Origin: CAMFLJ01 sp965279255
GTDB lineage: Bacteria > Actinomycetota > Acidimicrobiia > Acidimicrobiales > Acidimicrobilacustridaceae
Direction: 5' to 3'
Assembly: GCA_965279255.1 (NCBI GenBank)
Contig: OZ257146.1
Coordinates: forward strand, 1,674,001 to 1,738,000
DNA: 64,000 bases
Both the position numbers and the translations under genes were made by a program. Shown here piece by piece: positions 50,990 through 60,013 of the stretch. A model generated the notes under the pieces. That model was not told the origin of the DNA and searched no databases. It saw only the letters and a list, made by a program, of their open reading frames with translations. How positions within the stretch are numbered: position 1 is the stretch's first letter; each line of letters opens with the position of its first letter.

Positions 50990-53317
50990 GTGCGGCCGTG
51001 GGGAAGTCACAACCTGACCACCACGCCTGTCCGACCGGGACAGGCGCCCGCGGCGCGTCGGACCATCTCGATCATCGTCGTGGCCCTCGCCGTGGTGGCC
51101 TCCGCGTGCTCGAGCGGCGGCTCCACCGCGAGCCCCACCGGTGACGGGCGCAGCGACACCGGCGGCGCTGCCCTGCGGATCACCACGGTGTCGGGCCCGC
51201 CCGACTACGTCACAGGTGGCGACGCCGTGGTGGCCGTCGACTCCCCCGTCGGCAACAGCCTCGACGGGGTCGTGGTGTCGGTCGCCGGCGCCGATGTCAC
51301 CGACCAGTTCGTGCCCGACACCAGCCCGCATCGTGCGCCGAACGCGCCGGCCCGGCTGCTCGGCACCCTGACCGGCCTCCCCGAGGGCACATCGACGGTG
51401 TCAGCCTCGAACGGCGACGACGAGGCCTCCGTCGTGCTCACCAACCACCCGGTCGACGGACCCCTGTTCTCCGGTCCCCACCAGAGCCCCTACGTTTGCA
51501 CCACCGAGGAGGCCGGCCTCGGCGCCCCCGGACCGGAGTGCAGTGCGACTGCGCAGGTGAGCTGGCGCTACGTCAGCGCCGACGGCACGTTCCACGACCT
51601 GCCCGACCCGAAGGCCGTCCCGGCCGACGTGGCCACCGCGACCACGACCGAGGGTCGACGGGTGCCGTTCGTAGTGCGGGTCGAGCACACGGTGCTGAAC
51701 CGCGCGATCGTCGAGACCGCCATCCTCGACCCGAGCCCGGGTGCGACCGAGACCGCCGCCGACGCCACCGGGTGGGACCCCTCCGGATGGAACGGTCGCC
51801 TCGTGATGCGCTTCGGCGGGGGATGCGGCACCACCTACTCCCAGGGTGAGGTGCTGCCGACCGCGCTCCAGGCCGACCTGCTGGGCGCCGGCTACGGCGT
51901 GGTCGCCAGCTCGCTCACGTCGTTCGAGACCGCCTGCAACGCCACGCTGTCGGCCGAGACCGCTCTCGTCGCCAAGGAGCACTTCGCCGAGACCTACGGG
52001 GTTCCTCGCCACACCATCGGCAGCGGTGGCTCCGGCGGCGCCATCCAGCAGTTCCAGATCGCCCAGAACTACCCCGGGATCCTCGACGCCCTCGCCCCTA
52101 CCGCGGCGTTCCCCGACGCGCTCACCATCTCCCCCGGGGTCTCCGACTGCGGCCTGCTCGAGCGCTGGTTCGGGCGCGACGGCGGCCCGGCGGGGATCAT
52201 CCCCACGGGTCAGCCCAGCGGCGCCGCGCTGACCACCGATCAGCAGCAGGCGATCAGCGGCTTCGCCACCCCGATCACCTGTGCGGTCTGGACCCGCACC
52301 TTCGTCGACACCCTCGATGCCAGCGAGGGCTGCTCGCCTGAGCTGGTGAGCCAGATCTACGACCTCGCCGTGCGGCCCCAGGGCGTGCGCTGCACCTGGC
52401 AGGACAGCAACGTGAGCATGCTCGGCACCGACCCGGTCACCGGTTACGCCGCCCGGCCCCTCGACAACGTCGGCGTGCAGTACGGCCTGGAGGCACTGCG
52501 GGCGGGGACCATCTCGGTCGACGAGTTCCTCGCCCTCAACGAGGGCATCGGCGGCTACGACCTCGACGGGGTGTGGCAGCCCGACCGGGAGCGGGCGTCG
52601 GAGGACGTACTCGAGCGGGCCTACGCCGCCGGGATGGCCACGGCCGGCACCGCGACGGAGGAGAAGGGTGCGCTCGACCCGGAGGCGTCGGGGGGCCTCG
52701 TCGACGTGCCGATCATCATCGTCAACGCCTACTCCGACCCGATCGGCGACATCCACGACCGCCAGAGGGCCTTCGCCCTGCGCGAGCGCCTGCGCCGGCC
52801 CGACGGCTCCGCTGACCCGTCCTTGTCCATCTGGACGATCCCCCTCGTGGGCGACATCTCGGCCATCGCCGCCGAGCTGAGCGGCGGGGCCGAGGACGCG
52901 GGCCAGCCGACCGTGCGGATCCTCGACGAGTGGCTCACCGCCGCCGAGGAGTCGTCCTCGACCGGGAGCTGGTCCGAGCGGCTGGCCACCGCCAAGCCCA
53001 CCGAGGCCGCCGACCGGTGCCAGCTGCCCCGCGGCGAGATCGTGACCGGCGACGGCATCTACGCCGAGGGCACGCCGTGCGCCGAGGCCTACCCCGTGCA
53101 CGCCGACCCACGTCAGGTCGCGGGTGCCCCGCTGGTGAACGACGTCGTCGCCTGCCGCCTCGTCTCTGTCGACCCGTCGTCGTACGGGGTCGGGCTCACC
53201 GACGACCAGACCGACCGGCTGCGTGCGATCTTCCCCGAGGGTGTCTGCGACTGGAGCCGAACGGGCCGGGGCCAGCAGGTGCCCACCAGCACCTGGCAGG
53301 TCTTCGACCAGCCCTAG
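50990..53317 (+). CDS. DUF6351-like secreted lipoprotein, possible serine hydrolase
   Basis: 775 residues from the GTG at 50990. A basic start and hydrophobic run end in the lipobox VVASACSS (Cys near residue 40), so it is extracytoplasmic. After a beta-rich N-terminal part comes GWDPSGWNGRLVMRFGGGCG, then HTIGSGGSGGAIQQFQIAQN, whose G-x-S-x-G looks like an alpha/beta-hydrolase nucleophile elbow. VDVPIIIVNAYSDPIGDIHD could hold the acid and PTVRILDEWLTAAEE the end of the domain. Family members are uncharacterised. Hydrolase activity is inference. It stands alone after a strong terminator, with no partner gene. Confidence 0.7.
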   Translation: MRPWGSHNLTTTPVRPGQAPAARRTISIIVVALAVVASACSSGGSTASPTGDGRSDTGGAALRITTVSGPPDYVTGGDAVVAVDSPVGNSLDGVVVSVAGADVTDQFVPDTSPHRAPNAPARLLGTLTGLPEGTSTVSASNGDDEASVVLTNHPVDGPLFSGPHQSPYVCTTEEAGLGAPGPECSATAQVSWRYVSADGTFHDLPDPKAVPADVATATTTEGRRVPFVVRVEHTVLNRAIVETAILDPSPGATETAADATGWDPSGWNGRLVMRFGGGCGTTYSQGEVLPTALQADLLGAGYGVVASSLTSFETACNATLSAETALVAKEHFAETYGVPRHTIGSGGSGGAIQQFQIAQNYPGILDALAPTAAFPDALTISPGVSDCGLLERWFGRDGGPAGIIPTGQPSGAALTTDQQQAISGFATPITCAVWTRTFVDTLDASEGCSPELVSQIYDLAVRPQGVRCTWQDSNVSMLGTDPVTGYAARPLDNVGVQYGLEALRAGTISVDEFLALNEGIGGYDLDGVWQPDRERASEDVLERAYAAGMATAGTATEEKGALDPEASGGLVDVPIIIVNAYSDPIGDIHDRQRAFALRERLRRPDGSADPSLSIWTIPLVGDISAIAAELSGGAEDAGQPTVRILDEWLTAAEESSSTGSWSERLATAKPTEAADRCQLPRGEIVTGDGIYAEGTPCAEAYPVHADPRQVAGAPLVNDVVACRLVSVDPSSYGVGLTDDQTDRLRAIFPEGVCDWSRTGRGQQVPTSTWQVFDQP

Positions 53318-53689
53318 GCGGCGTCCGGTGGCGGCTGCCGTTTCCATCGACGGATCGTTGAGCCCGGTTGGGCGGCGCAGACCCCGGTCGTTGGCCTGTC
53401 CGATGAAGCTGAGCTCAGCCCGACCGCGTGACACGACCGAGGGCCCGCCGGCGTCCGCTGCGATTGAAGGGATGAGGTCCAGGTCCCGACGGAGCGGCGA
53501 TTGAACTCATCGACTGACCCACATCCTTCAGCGGTCACCGCTTCGCACACGAGAGGCCAGCAGCCCTGCAGCGGGTGCTCGCGCCATGAGAGCTTTCATA
53601 TAGGGTCGGGCAGGCGCACGTGCGATCAGTGCAATCCTGTGGCAGGCGGACTGCTTGTCTTCACGGCGGAATCGAGCGGGGGCTGCGTC
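53318..53689. other. 372-base gap entering a lower-GC stretch
   Basis: No gene is convincing here. GCGATTGAA occurs twice (near 53460 and 53496). A TTTCATATAGG stretch near 53594-53604 contains TATAGG, a possible -10 for the following gene. Base composition falls from about 70% GC to near 60% across this gap, marking the left edge of the probable island. Confidence 0.45.
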
Positions 53690-54589
53690 ATGCGACGGAT
53701 CGAGTCGGGCAACAACCGACCCCGGGTGCACGTCTACTACCGGTACGTCGAAGGTGATGGCAACAAGCCGCGCCCTCCCTTCTTCTCGAAGGAGCTCGCT
53801 GTACAGAGCCTCATGACTTCCCTCGAACGGGTCGACCCTGGTCGAATCGGAGCGGTCGAGCTCCACGTGGACGGCCCCAAGTGCGAACTCTCACCTCGAA
53901 TCTTGGATCGATTCACCGTTCGGTATCACGAACAGGCCGGCAATGCCGCCTCCTATATCCGGACCATCAGGGCTGCAACCGACGGTCGGATCCCGAGTGA
54001 CGATGACGACATCGTATTCCTCGCTGAGGACGACTATTTGTGGAAGCCCGATGCCATTCCAGCGATTCTCCGACTCTTCGAGAACCACCCCGGGGTAAAT
54101 GCTGCGACAACCTACGATCACCCGGACTATCGGACCGTCCCACGACAGAAGCGATACATCGGGAGATATGACCGTGGGACGGTCACGGAGGATCATGTCA
54201 GTTGGACCCCCGTGGCATCCACCTGCATGACCTACGCGGCACGGCTTTCGTTTCTGCGTCGCACGCTATGGGCGCACGAGTACATCTCCCGCCGAAGCTC
54301 TCCAGACGACACCGAACTTTGGTTCACGATCAACCGCGTTCCGAGGGTGTCGAGGGGGCTCGTCCGGAACGCCTTGACCGCTCTGCCATCGCCGCGCCTT
54401 TGGAGCGCGGCGATCGAGAGTGCCGCAAGTTGCGCTCCCATTGGAGCGAGACCCAACCTCTTCGCAGCCCGTCCAAGCCTCTCCACCCATATGCATGAGC
54501 CCTACCTCCCAGAGGGGACGGACTGGGCTGAGCTCGCCAGATCGACCAAGCCCGTGAGGGGCTCGTCGCCGGAGCCGTCCGACGAATAG
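53690..54589 (+). CDS. glycosyltransferase-like protein (GT-A type), unknown donor
   Basis: 299 residues from the ATG at 53690, with GGGGG seven bases upstream. Earlier in-frame starts overlap sequence without coding character. The segment DIVFLAEDDYLWKPDAIPAI (about residues 105-122) resembles the acidic metal-binding motif of GT-A enzymes, preceded by NAASYIRTIRAA and followed by NAATTYDHPDYRT. No close family is recognised. Base composition is lower in GC than the flanking genes. With the O-antigen ligase-like and methyltransferase genes downstream on the other strand it forms a small glycan-type block. Confidence 0.55.
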   Translation: MRRIESGNNRPRVHVYYRYVEGDGNKPRPPFFSKELAVQSLMTSLERVDPGRIGAVELHVDGPKCELSPRILDRFTVRYHEQAGNAASYIRTIRAATDGRIPSDDDDIVFLAEDDYLWKPDAIPAILRLFENHPGVNAATTYDHPDYRTVPRQKRYIGRYDRGTVTEDHVSWTPVASTCMTYAARLSFLRRTLWAHEYISRRSSPDDTELWFTINRVPRVSRGLVRNALTALPSPRLWSAAIESAASCAPIGARPNLFAARPSLSTHMHEPYLPEGTDWAELARSTKPVRGSSPEPSDE

Positions 54590-54659
54590 CTCCACCGGAA
54601 TAGGCGGTATGGAGTTGGCCATTGCGAATCCAGGAGTGGCATGCACGAGCCGTCCCGGG

Positions 54660-56102
54660 TCAACCCAGATTCGGGCCCTCGCCGAGTCCTACGGGAACGG
54701 GCTCGCCTTGTCGACCAGCGGGCTTCGTCGCTCCGATTGCCATCGCAGCGAGTGTGAGCGCAGCTCCGAACGCAGTCGCGCCGCCCCCGGAGGAGCTAAA
54801 TGGCAATGGCGCCACGTAGCTGGCGGCCATCACGCCGGCGAGGGCGGCACCGTACGGTGCCTTCCGTCTCCATGCATGGACGAGAGCGTAGAAGCAGGCG
54901 CCAACGAACGCTGCTGTGCCAATCAGCCCGGTCTTGGCGAGGAACCAGAGGTAGAGGTTGTGGGCGTAGTAGCGACCAGTGGTGTCGGTAAAGCTTCCGG
55001 TTGCGCCCTCGGGATCCTTGTATGCGAAGCCGAGTCCGTGGCCGACGAGTGGAGAGCTGCGGAAGCCATCGACAAGTGCGGCCGTCTCGTGGTTTCGATA
55101 CGTGATCGAGAAGTCGCTCTCCGCAGTCGAGCCGCCAAAGATGCCATCGACAACTCGCACCCTGAAGGCGTCGTACTGCGTGCGAACCGAGGCTCCACCT
55201 GGGATCACGAACGAAGCGACGTAGAGGGTCGCCAACGCCAGGCCAGCCACAAGCACAATTCCCACTGCTCGCCGGGCGGCAAGCAGCTTGCCGCTCATCA
55301 AGACGGTGAAGACGCCGGCGACAGCGAGAGCTAGGAGGGCATTGCGCGAAAACCCGAGTGCCGTGATCAGTGACGCGGGGATCGCGTATGGCAGCAACTC
55401 GCGCCAGTCGCGACGCATCAGGGCAAGGCCCACCAGGCCGCACAGCACGGTGAGCGCCAGAGGGGTGGCTGTCGTTTGGAAGCGAGTCGCACCCAGGGCT
55501 GAGCCCGAGAGACTCGCCTCTTGAACTGTGCCGGCAACCGTGATGCCCGTGAGGTTCGCAACCAGCATCACCCCTGCAGAGGCCCACAGGATGAACAGCA
55601 GCGTCCTGGTCGCCAGTGCCCGCGCTCCCGGAGAGAGAAGCGCCGCTGCAGTGACGAGAGCAGCCAGGACGGTCACAGCCGGGCCCCTGAAATCAAGGAT
55701 GATCTTGCCTCGCTCGTTCCCGCTCGCAAGCCCTACTGCGGCGCCGACGACGAGTCCCATGGTCATCAATGCGGCGACCCACACCACGGCCCGAGGCAGA
55801 TCTCGGAGGCGCCCCCGGGCCAGCAGAACACACGTAGTGAAGACAAGAAGGGCCTCAACCGTGATCCCGGGTGAGATCGCCGCCGGGAGAACGAGCCAAG
55901 ACGCCGTCATCGTCAGGGCGATCAGCCAGCGGGTCGGAATCACGATGAGGAACCCGACAAGGATCAGGGCGATCACGACCAGGGAGGCTCGGCCACCCAC
56001 GGCCGTGCTGACGGCAAGGGCCGCGGCCGCGAGTACGCCACAGGCCACGTAGGGGATCTCGCGGCGTTCCACCATTGCCAGACGATACCCGTGCGATCGC
56101 AT
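54660..56102 (-). CDS. O-antigen ligase/polymerase-like membrane protein
   Basis: 480 residues with ten to twelve hydrophobic segments, such as YVACGVLAAAALAVSTAVGG and VVWVAALMTMGLVVGAAVGL. A large loop before the last helices contains SSPLVGHGLGFAYKDPEG and GRYYAHNLYLWFLAKTGLIG, the H-N-x-x-L motif of the O-antigen ligase (WaaL/Wzy) superfamily. It would act outside the membrane to join or transfer glycan chains. This is the third such protein in the window. Its GC content is lower than that of cluster A and B genes. It is convergent with the GT-A-like gene. Confidence 0.82.
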   Translation of the reverse strand: MRSHGYRLAMVERREIPYVACGVLAAAALAVSTAVGGRASLVVIALILVGFLIVIPTRWLIALTMTASWLVLPAAISPGITVEALLVFTTCVLLARGRLRDLPRAVVWVAALMTMGLVVGAAVGLASGNERGKIILDFRGPAVTVLAALVTAAALLSPGARALATRTLLFILWASAGVMLVANLTGITVAGTVQEASLSGSALGATRFQTTATPLALTVLCGLVGLALMRRDWRELLPYAIPASLITALGFSRNALLALAVAGVFTVLMSGKLLAARRAVGIVLVAGLALATLYVASFVIPGGASVRTQYDAFRVRVVDGIFGGSTAESDFSITYRNHETAALVDGFRSSPLVGHGLGFAYKDPEGATGSFTDTTGRYYAHNLYLWFLAKTGLIGTAAFVGACFYALVHAWRRKAPYGAALAGVMAASYVAPLPFSSSGGGATAFGAALTLAAMAIGATKPAGRQGEPVPVGLGEGPNLG

Positions 56103-56281
56103 GTGATCGCGCTTGGCGGGCGCAGCCCCTGCACTCTCGGGAGGCAGCGGGGGGTCAGTCTTCCGGGCCCACTACTTCCTCGTGTACAGGCGCTTGCCGC
56201 TCCGGCAGATGCGCGGCGGTTGCGGTGCTGCTTCTCGGGATCCGCATCAGGCGCCCGGGTCGCCGGGAACTCCCCCGAGAA

Positions 56282-56875
56282 TCACGGCCGGCGGAAGAAC
56301 GCCGTCAAGCCAGGGATCGCCTTCCCTGGAGCAAGCCCTTCGAAGATCTCGTAGGGCCACTCAATGAGGAGATCGAACGCTTGCCCGTGTTGCGGCACAT
56401 TCGCGTCGTCGAGGACGAGCACGCCGCCACGACCCACTTTGGCCATTCCATGGCGAACACACTCGACTCGCTGCTCCCCGTCGACGAGAACGATGTCGTA
56501 CGGAGCGTCATCGTCGATTGCGGCCGGGTAATCCGGTCCGTCTACTCGACGAAGGTCGACCTGGGGAACTGCGTCGCGGATCATCTGCGCCCACTCGGGG
56601 TCATGCTCGGCGGTGGTCACCGAGGCACCTCGATCGGCAAACCACGCCGTGGACCCGCCACCGCCGAACTCGAACACGCGGGACTCTGGCGTCACGTATG
56701 TCGCCAGGTTGTCGATGGCGGCGAAGGGCAACCACGGTACGCGGCTCACAAGTGGAGACGGCTTCAGGTAGCGCCGCCACTGCGGCAGCAGCTTGAGATC
56801 ACCCGGATGCCTCGCCAAGTGACCGACAAGCTGACCCGCGTATTTGGTCTTGGTCCTCAGATCCGTGGTGCCCAT
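56282..56875 (-). CDS. class I SAM-dependent methyltransferase-like protein
   Basis: 197 residues from the ATG at 56875. Motif I reads VFEFGGGGSTAWFADRG (about residues 68-84), followed by VTTAEHDPEWAQMI with an acidic residue at the ribose position, APYDIVLVDGEQRVE and GVLVLDDANVPQHGQ. The fold is the Rossmann-like SAM type of glycan and small-molecule methyltransferases. In this block it may methylate a sugar. The frame continues upstream to 57412, but that part is low-complexity and runs over the small membrane protein and glycosidase genes. Confidence 0.75.
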   Translation of the reverse strand: MGTTDLRTKTKYAGQLVGHLARHPGDLKLLPQWRRYLKPSPLVSRVPWLPFAAIDNLATYVTPESRVFEFGGGGSTAWFADRGASVTTAEHDPEWAQMIRDAVPQVDLRRVDGPDYPAAIDDDAPYDIVLVDGEQRVECVRHGMAKVGRGGVLVLDDANVPQHGQAFDLLIEWPYEIFEGLAPGKAIPGLTAFFRRP

Positions 56876-56988
56876 GCGAGCGAGGCTAGACGCGTGCCCA
56901 TGAACGACAGGTTCTGACACATAGGTCACCCGCGGCCCATCGTGGAACGGAACTCCAGAGTCCCCGCAGGACCTCCTGGTCGACGTGG

Positions 56989-57123
56989 TCAGACGTCGTC
57001 GGGGTCGTACTCTCCGCGCTCGTAGCGGTGCCGGCGTGAGATCTGGGCGGCGAACGCCACGATCACGAGCACGGCCAGGGCGGCGAAGATGATGATCCCG
57101 ATCACGTGGACAGTCTGACCCAT
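56989..57123 (-). CDS. 44-residue single-pass membrane protein
   Basis: A short open frame from the ATG at 57123 to TGA at 56989. Residues 5-27 form one hydrophobic helix (VIGIIIFAALAVLVIVAFAA). The tail is basic then acidic (RRHRYERGEYDPDDV). Codon choice is strongly GC-ending like the core genes, unlike the adjacent lower-GC block. It sits about 30 bases downstream of the glycosidase stop on the same strand and could be its last cistron. Function unknown; no strong ribosome site is seen. Confidence 0.6.
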   Translation of the reverse strand: MGQTVHVIGIIIFAALAVLVIVAFAAQISRRHRYERGEYDPDDV

Positions 57124-57155
57124 CGACGACTGGCCGAGGCGCATCGGCCCCGGGC

Positions 57156-59888
57156 TCAGCCCTCGGTGCGAGGCGCCATCGCCCCGGGGACGCCGGTGAC
57201 CCTGCTGGCCCGGGCGGCGGGTGTGCCCCGGCGCACCGGCCGGGAGACGATGAGGTCGGCGACCAGTGCGGTCCAGCCGGTCTGGTGCGCGGCGCCGAGG
57301 CCGCCGCCGGTGTCACCGTGGAAGTACTCGTAGAACGCGGGGAGCTCGGACCAGTCGGGATCGGCCTCGAAGCGGGCCAGCCCACCCGTGCCGGCGGCGG
57401 GGCGGTCGCCATCCTCCCCCCGACGGAACAACGAGATCAGCCGTTCGGCGAGGTCGTCGGCGACCTCGGCCAGCGTGGCCTCCCGACCCGAGCCGGTCGG
57501 CATCTCGACCGTGAGCCCGTCGCCGAGGAAGAAGTGCATCCGCAGCAACGACTCGAGCACGAGCACGTTCAGCGGGAACCACACCGGCCCCCGCCAGTTC
57601 GAGTTCCCGCCGAACAGGCGCGAGCGGCTCTCGGCGGGCTCGTAGTCGACCGCGGCGGTCACGCCGTCGATGTCCATCGAGAACGGGTGCTCGGCGTGCC
57701 ACTTCGAGAGCGAGCGGAGACCGTGGTCGGAGAGGAACTCGTCGGGGTCGAGCACCCGGGCCAGCAGGCGCCGCAGGCGCTCGGTGCTGACGACCGAGGC
57801 CATGACCGCAGCCCGGCCGCTGTCGGCCGCGCTCATCGTGGGGCCGTCGGTCACCCGACCGATGTGGCCGGCGTAGTCGGGCCTGTGGGCCAGGAACCAG
57901 GACATGCGGTCGAAGAACTCGGGTAGGTCGAGCACCCGCGAACCGTCGCCGACCGCCACCGCCACGAGCGGGATGAGCCCGACCATCGAGCGCACCTGCA
58001 CCCGTTGCACGGTGCCGTCGGGGCGGTGCACGGCGTCGTAGTAGAAGCCGTCGTCCTCGTCCCAGAGGTCGGACTGGTTCATCGCCTCGGCGATCAGGGA
58101 GAAGTGCTCGAGGAACTTCACCGCCAGGTCCTCGTACGCGTGGTCCTCGACGGCCAGGCGCAGGGCCATCTCGAGCAGGTTCAGGCAGTACATCGCCATC
58201 CACGCGGTGCCGTCGCTCTGCTCCAGCCGGCTGCCGCCGGGCAGGGGCTTCGACCGGTTGAACGGCCCGATGTTGTCGAGCCCGAGGAAGCCGCCCTCGA
58301 ACACGTTGTTGCCCTCGGCGTCCTCGCGGTTCACCCACCACGTGAAGTTGAGGAGCAGCTTGTGCATCATCCGGGCGAGGAACGTGAGGTCGGTGCCGCC
58401 GTCGATCTCGAACACCCGCATCGCCGCCCACGCGTGCACGGGCGGGTTGGCGTCGGAGAAGTCCCATTCGTAGGCCGGGAGCTGGCCGTTGGGGTGCTGG
58501 AACCACTCACGGGTGAGCAACAGCAGCTGCTGCTTGGCCACGGCCGGGTCGATATGGGCCAGGGCCACGCAGTGGAAGGCGAGGTCCCACGAGGCGAACC
58601 AGGGGTACTCCCACGTGTCGGGCATGAGGATGACGCCGTTGGAGTCGAGGTGGCGCCACGCCCCGTTGCGGATCTCACCCCGCCCTGGGGGTGGGGTCGG
58701 CCCCGCCTCGTCGCCGTCGATCCAGCGATCGACGTCGTAGCGGTAGTACTGGCGGCTCCACAGCAGGCCGGCGAACGCCTGCCTCGCGATCCGGGCCTCC
58801 TCGACGGTGGTGCCGGGAGGGATGACCTCGCCGTAGAACTCGTCGGCCTCGGCCGCGCGAGCCGCCATCACCTGCTCGAACTTCCCCTTCAGGCCGCGCG
58901 GCCGACCGTTGCTCAAGCGCACCCGCAGCTCCGCGGTGCCACCAGCCTCGACGGTGACGGTGAACCACGCTGCGGCCTTCGTGCCGACCTGGTCGGGGTT
59001 GACCGTGTCCGACCCGTGGACGACCCGGTCGTTGATGCCGTCCTTCGGGAACGGCGTGGTGACTGCGGCGTCGGGGCCCCAGAGGCGGGTGGCGTTCGAC
59101 TCGTTCTCGCAGAACAGCCACTCCGGGCCCTCGCCGTCGGCGCTGGCGGCGGTGAGCCACCACTCGCCCAGCCGGCCGGGGTGCACGACCTTCACCGCGG
59201 AGCCGTCGGGCTCGAGCGCGACCGACGGGCGCTCGACGTCGTCGTGACGGCCCCACGACCATGTGTTGCGGAACCACAGGTGGGGCAGCACGTGCAGCGT
59301 GGCGGTGTCGGGCCCTGCGTTGCGGACCCGGATGCGCATGCACAGGTCATCGACGTCGCCCTTGGCGTGGTCGACGTCGACGACCCAGTAGCGGCCCTCG
59401 TCGAACACACCGGTGTCGACGAGCTCGAACTCGGGGTCGTCGACCGTCCGCTCGCGGTTGGCCTCGATCAGCTGCTCGTAGGGGAACTCGGCCTGGGGGT
59501 AGTGGTAGCGCCACGACAGCCACGAGCTCGAGGGCACCGCGTCGAGGTGCCACCAGTGGTCCTTGGCGTCCTCGCCGTGGTTGCCCTCGGCGTTGGCCAG
59601 CCCGAAGGCCCGCTCCTTGAGGAAGGGGTCGACGCCGTTCCACAGCGCCAGCCCGAGGCACATCCCCTGCCGTCGGTCGCACACCGCCGCCAGGCCGTCC
59701 TCGCTCCATCGGAAGGCGCGGGAGCGGGCGTGGTCGTGAGGGAAGAAGTCCCAGGCCTCGCCGTCAGGTGAGTAGTCCTCGCGGACCGTGCCCCACGCTC
59801 GGGCCGACACGTACGGGCCCCACTCGTGCCAGGCGGTGAGCCCGTCACGGTCCGCCGGTCCGGCCAGTCGATCCCTCTCCGCGCCCAT
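57156..59888 (-). CDS. GH63-like glycoside hydrolase (MGH1-type)
   Basis: 910 residues. The protein is rich in Trp and Tyr throughout, as in (alpha/alpha)6-barrel glycosidases. The N-terminal part has AWHEWGPYVSARAWGTVRED and DYSPDGEAWDFFPHDHARSR. The barrel contains LLWSRQYYRYDVDRWIDGD, EYPWFASWDLAFHCVALAHI, FMGGFLGLDN-like text (here EGGFLGLDNIGPFNRSKPLP), and NSNWRGPVWFPLNVLVLESL near the C-terminus. Relatives cleave glucosides or mannosylglycerate-type substrates. No signal peptide is visible, so it is probably cytoplasmic. Substrate is unknown. Confidence 0.85.
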   Translation of the reverse strand: MGAERDRLAGPADRDGLTAWHEWGPYVSARAWGTVREDYSPDGEAWDFFPHDHARSRAFRWSEDGLAAVCDRRQGMCLGLALWNGVDPFLKERAFGLANAEGNHGEDAKDHWWHLDAVPSSSWLSWRYHYPQAEFPYEQLIEANRERTVDDPEFELVDTGVFDEGRYWVVDVDHAKGDVDDLCMRIRVRNAGPDTATLHVLPHLWFRNTWSWGRHDDVERPSVALEPDGSAVKVVHPGRLGEWWLTAASADGEGPEWLFCENESNATRLWGPDAAVTTPFPKDGINDRVVHGSDTVNPDQVGTKAAAWFTVTVEAGGTAELRVRLSNGRPRGLKGKFEQVMAARAAEADEFYGEVIPPGTTVEEARIARQAFAGLLWSRQYYRYDVDRWIDGDEAGPTPPPGRGEIRNGAWRHLDSNGVILMPDTWEYPWFASWDLAFHCVALAHIDPAVAKQQLLLLTREWFQHPNGQLPAYEWDFSDANPPVHAWAAMRVFEIDGGTDLTFLARMMHKLLLNFTWWVNREDAEGNNVFEGGFLGLDNIGPFNRSKPLPGGSRLEQSDGTAWMAMYCLNLLEMALRLAVEDHAYEDLAVKFLEHFSLIAEAMNQSDLWDEDDGFYYDAVHRPDGTVQRVQVRSMVGLIPLVAVAVGDGSRVLDLPEFFDRMSWFLAHRPDYAGHIGRVTDGPTMSAADSGRAAVMASVVSTERLRRLLARVLDPDEFLSDHGLRSLSKWHAEHPFSMDIDGVTAAVDYEPAESRSRLFGGNSNWRGPVWFPLNVLVLESLLRMHFFLGDGLTVEMPTGSGREATLAEVADDLAERLISLFRRGEDGDRPAAGTGGLARFEADPDWSELPAFYEYFHGDTGGGLGAAHQTGWTALVADLIVSRPVRRGTPAARASRVTGVPGAMAPRTEG

Positions 59889-60013
59889 CCCGACGTTTCT
59901 AGTCCCTCCCCGGCCTCACCATGCGCGGCGAGGGACACGTCGACACCCGAACCTGTGGAGATTCGACGGGATGGGGACCCCGATCGCCGGGGGCCAGTGG
60001 CCGAGGGGTCGGA

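Larger units (their letters stand above)
53500..56950. other. lower-GC gene block, probably acquired
   Basis: By eye the coding lines here run at about 53-63% GC, with codons ending in A or T (for example TTG, ATT, GAA, ACT) far more often than in the flanking genes at about 70%. Three surface-glycan-type genes lie inside. No integrase, transposase or tRNA is seen at either edge. Confidence 0.6.

Noticed and set aside
53318..53689. tRNA or attachment site at the edge of the lower-GC block
   Set aside because: No cloverleaf or GTTCGA-type T-loop is found. The two GCGATTGAA copies are too short to call an att site.
59947..59962. CCCGAACCTGTGGAG, also present at 6821-6835, as a dispersed repeat
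   Set aside because: Only 15 bases are shared, there is no hairpin partner at 59947, and matches of this length are expected by chance in a GC-rich window of this size.
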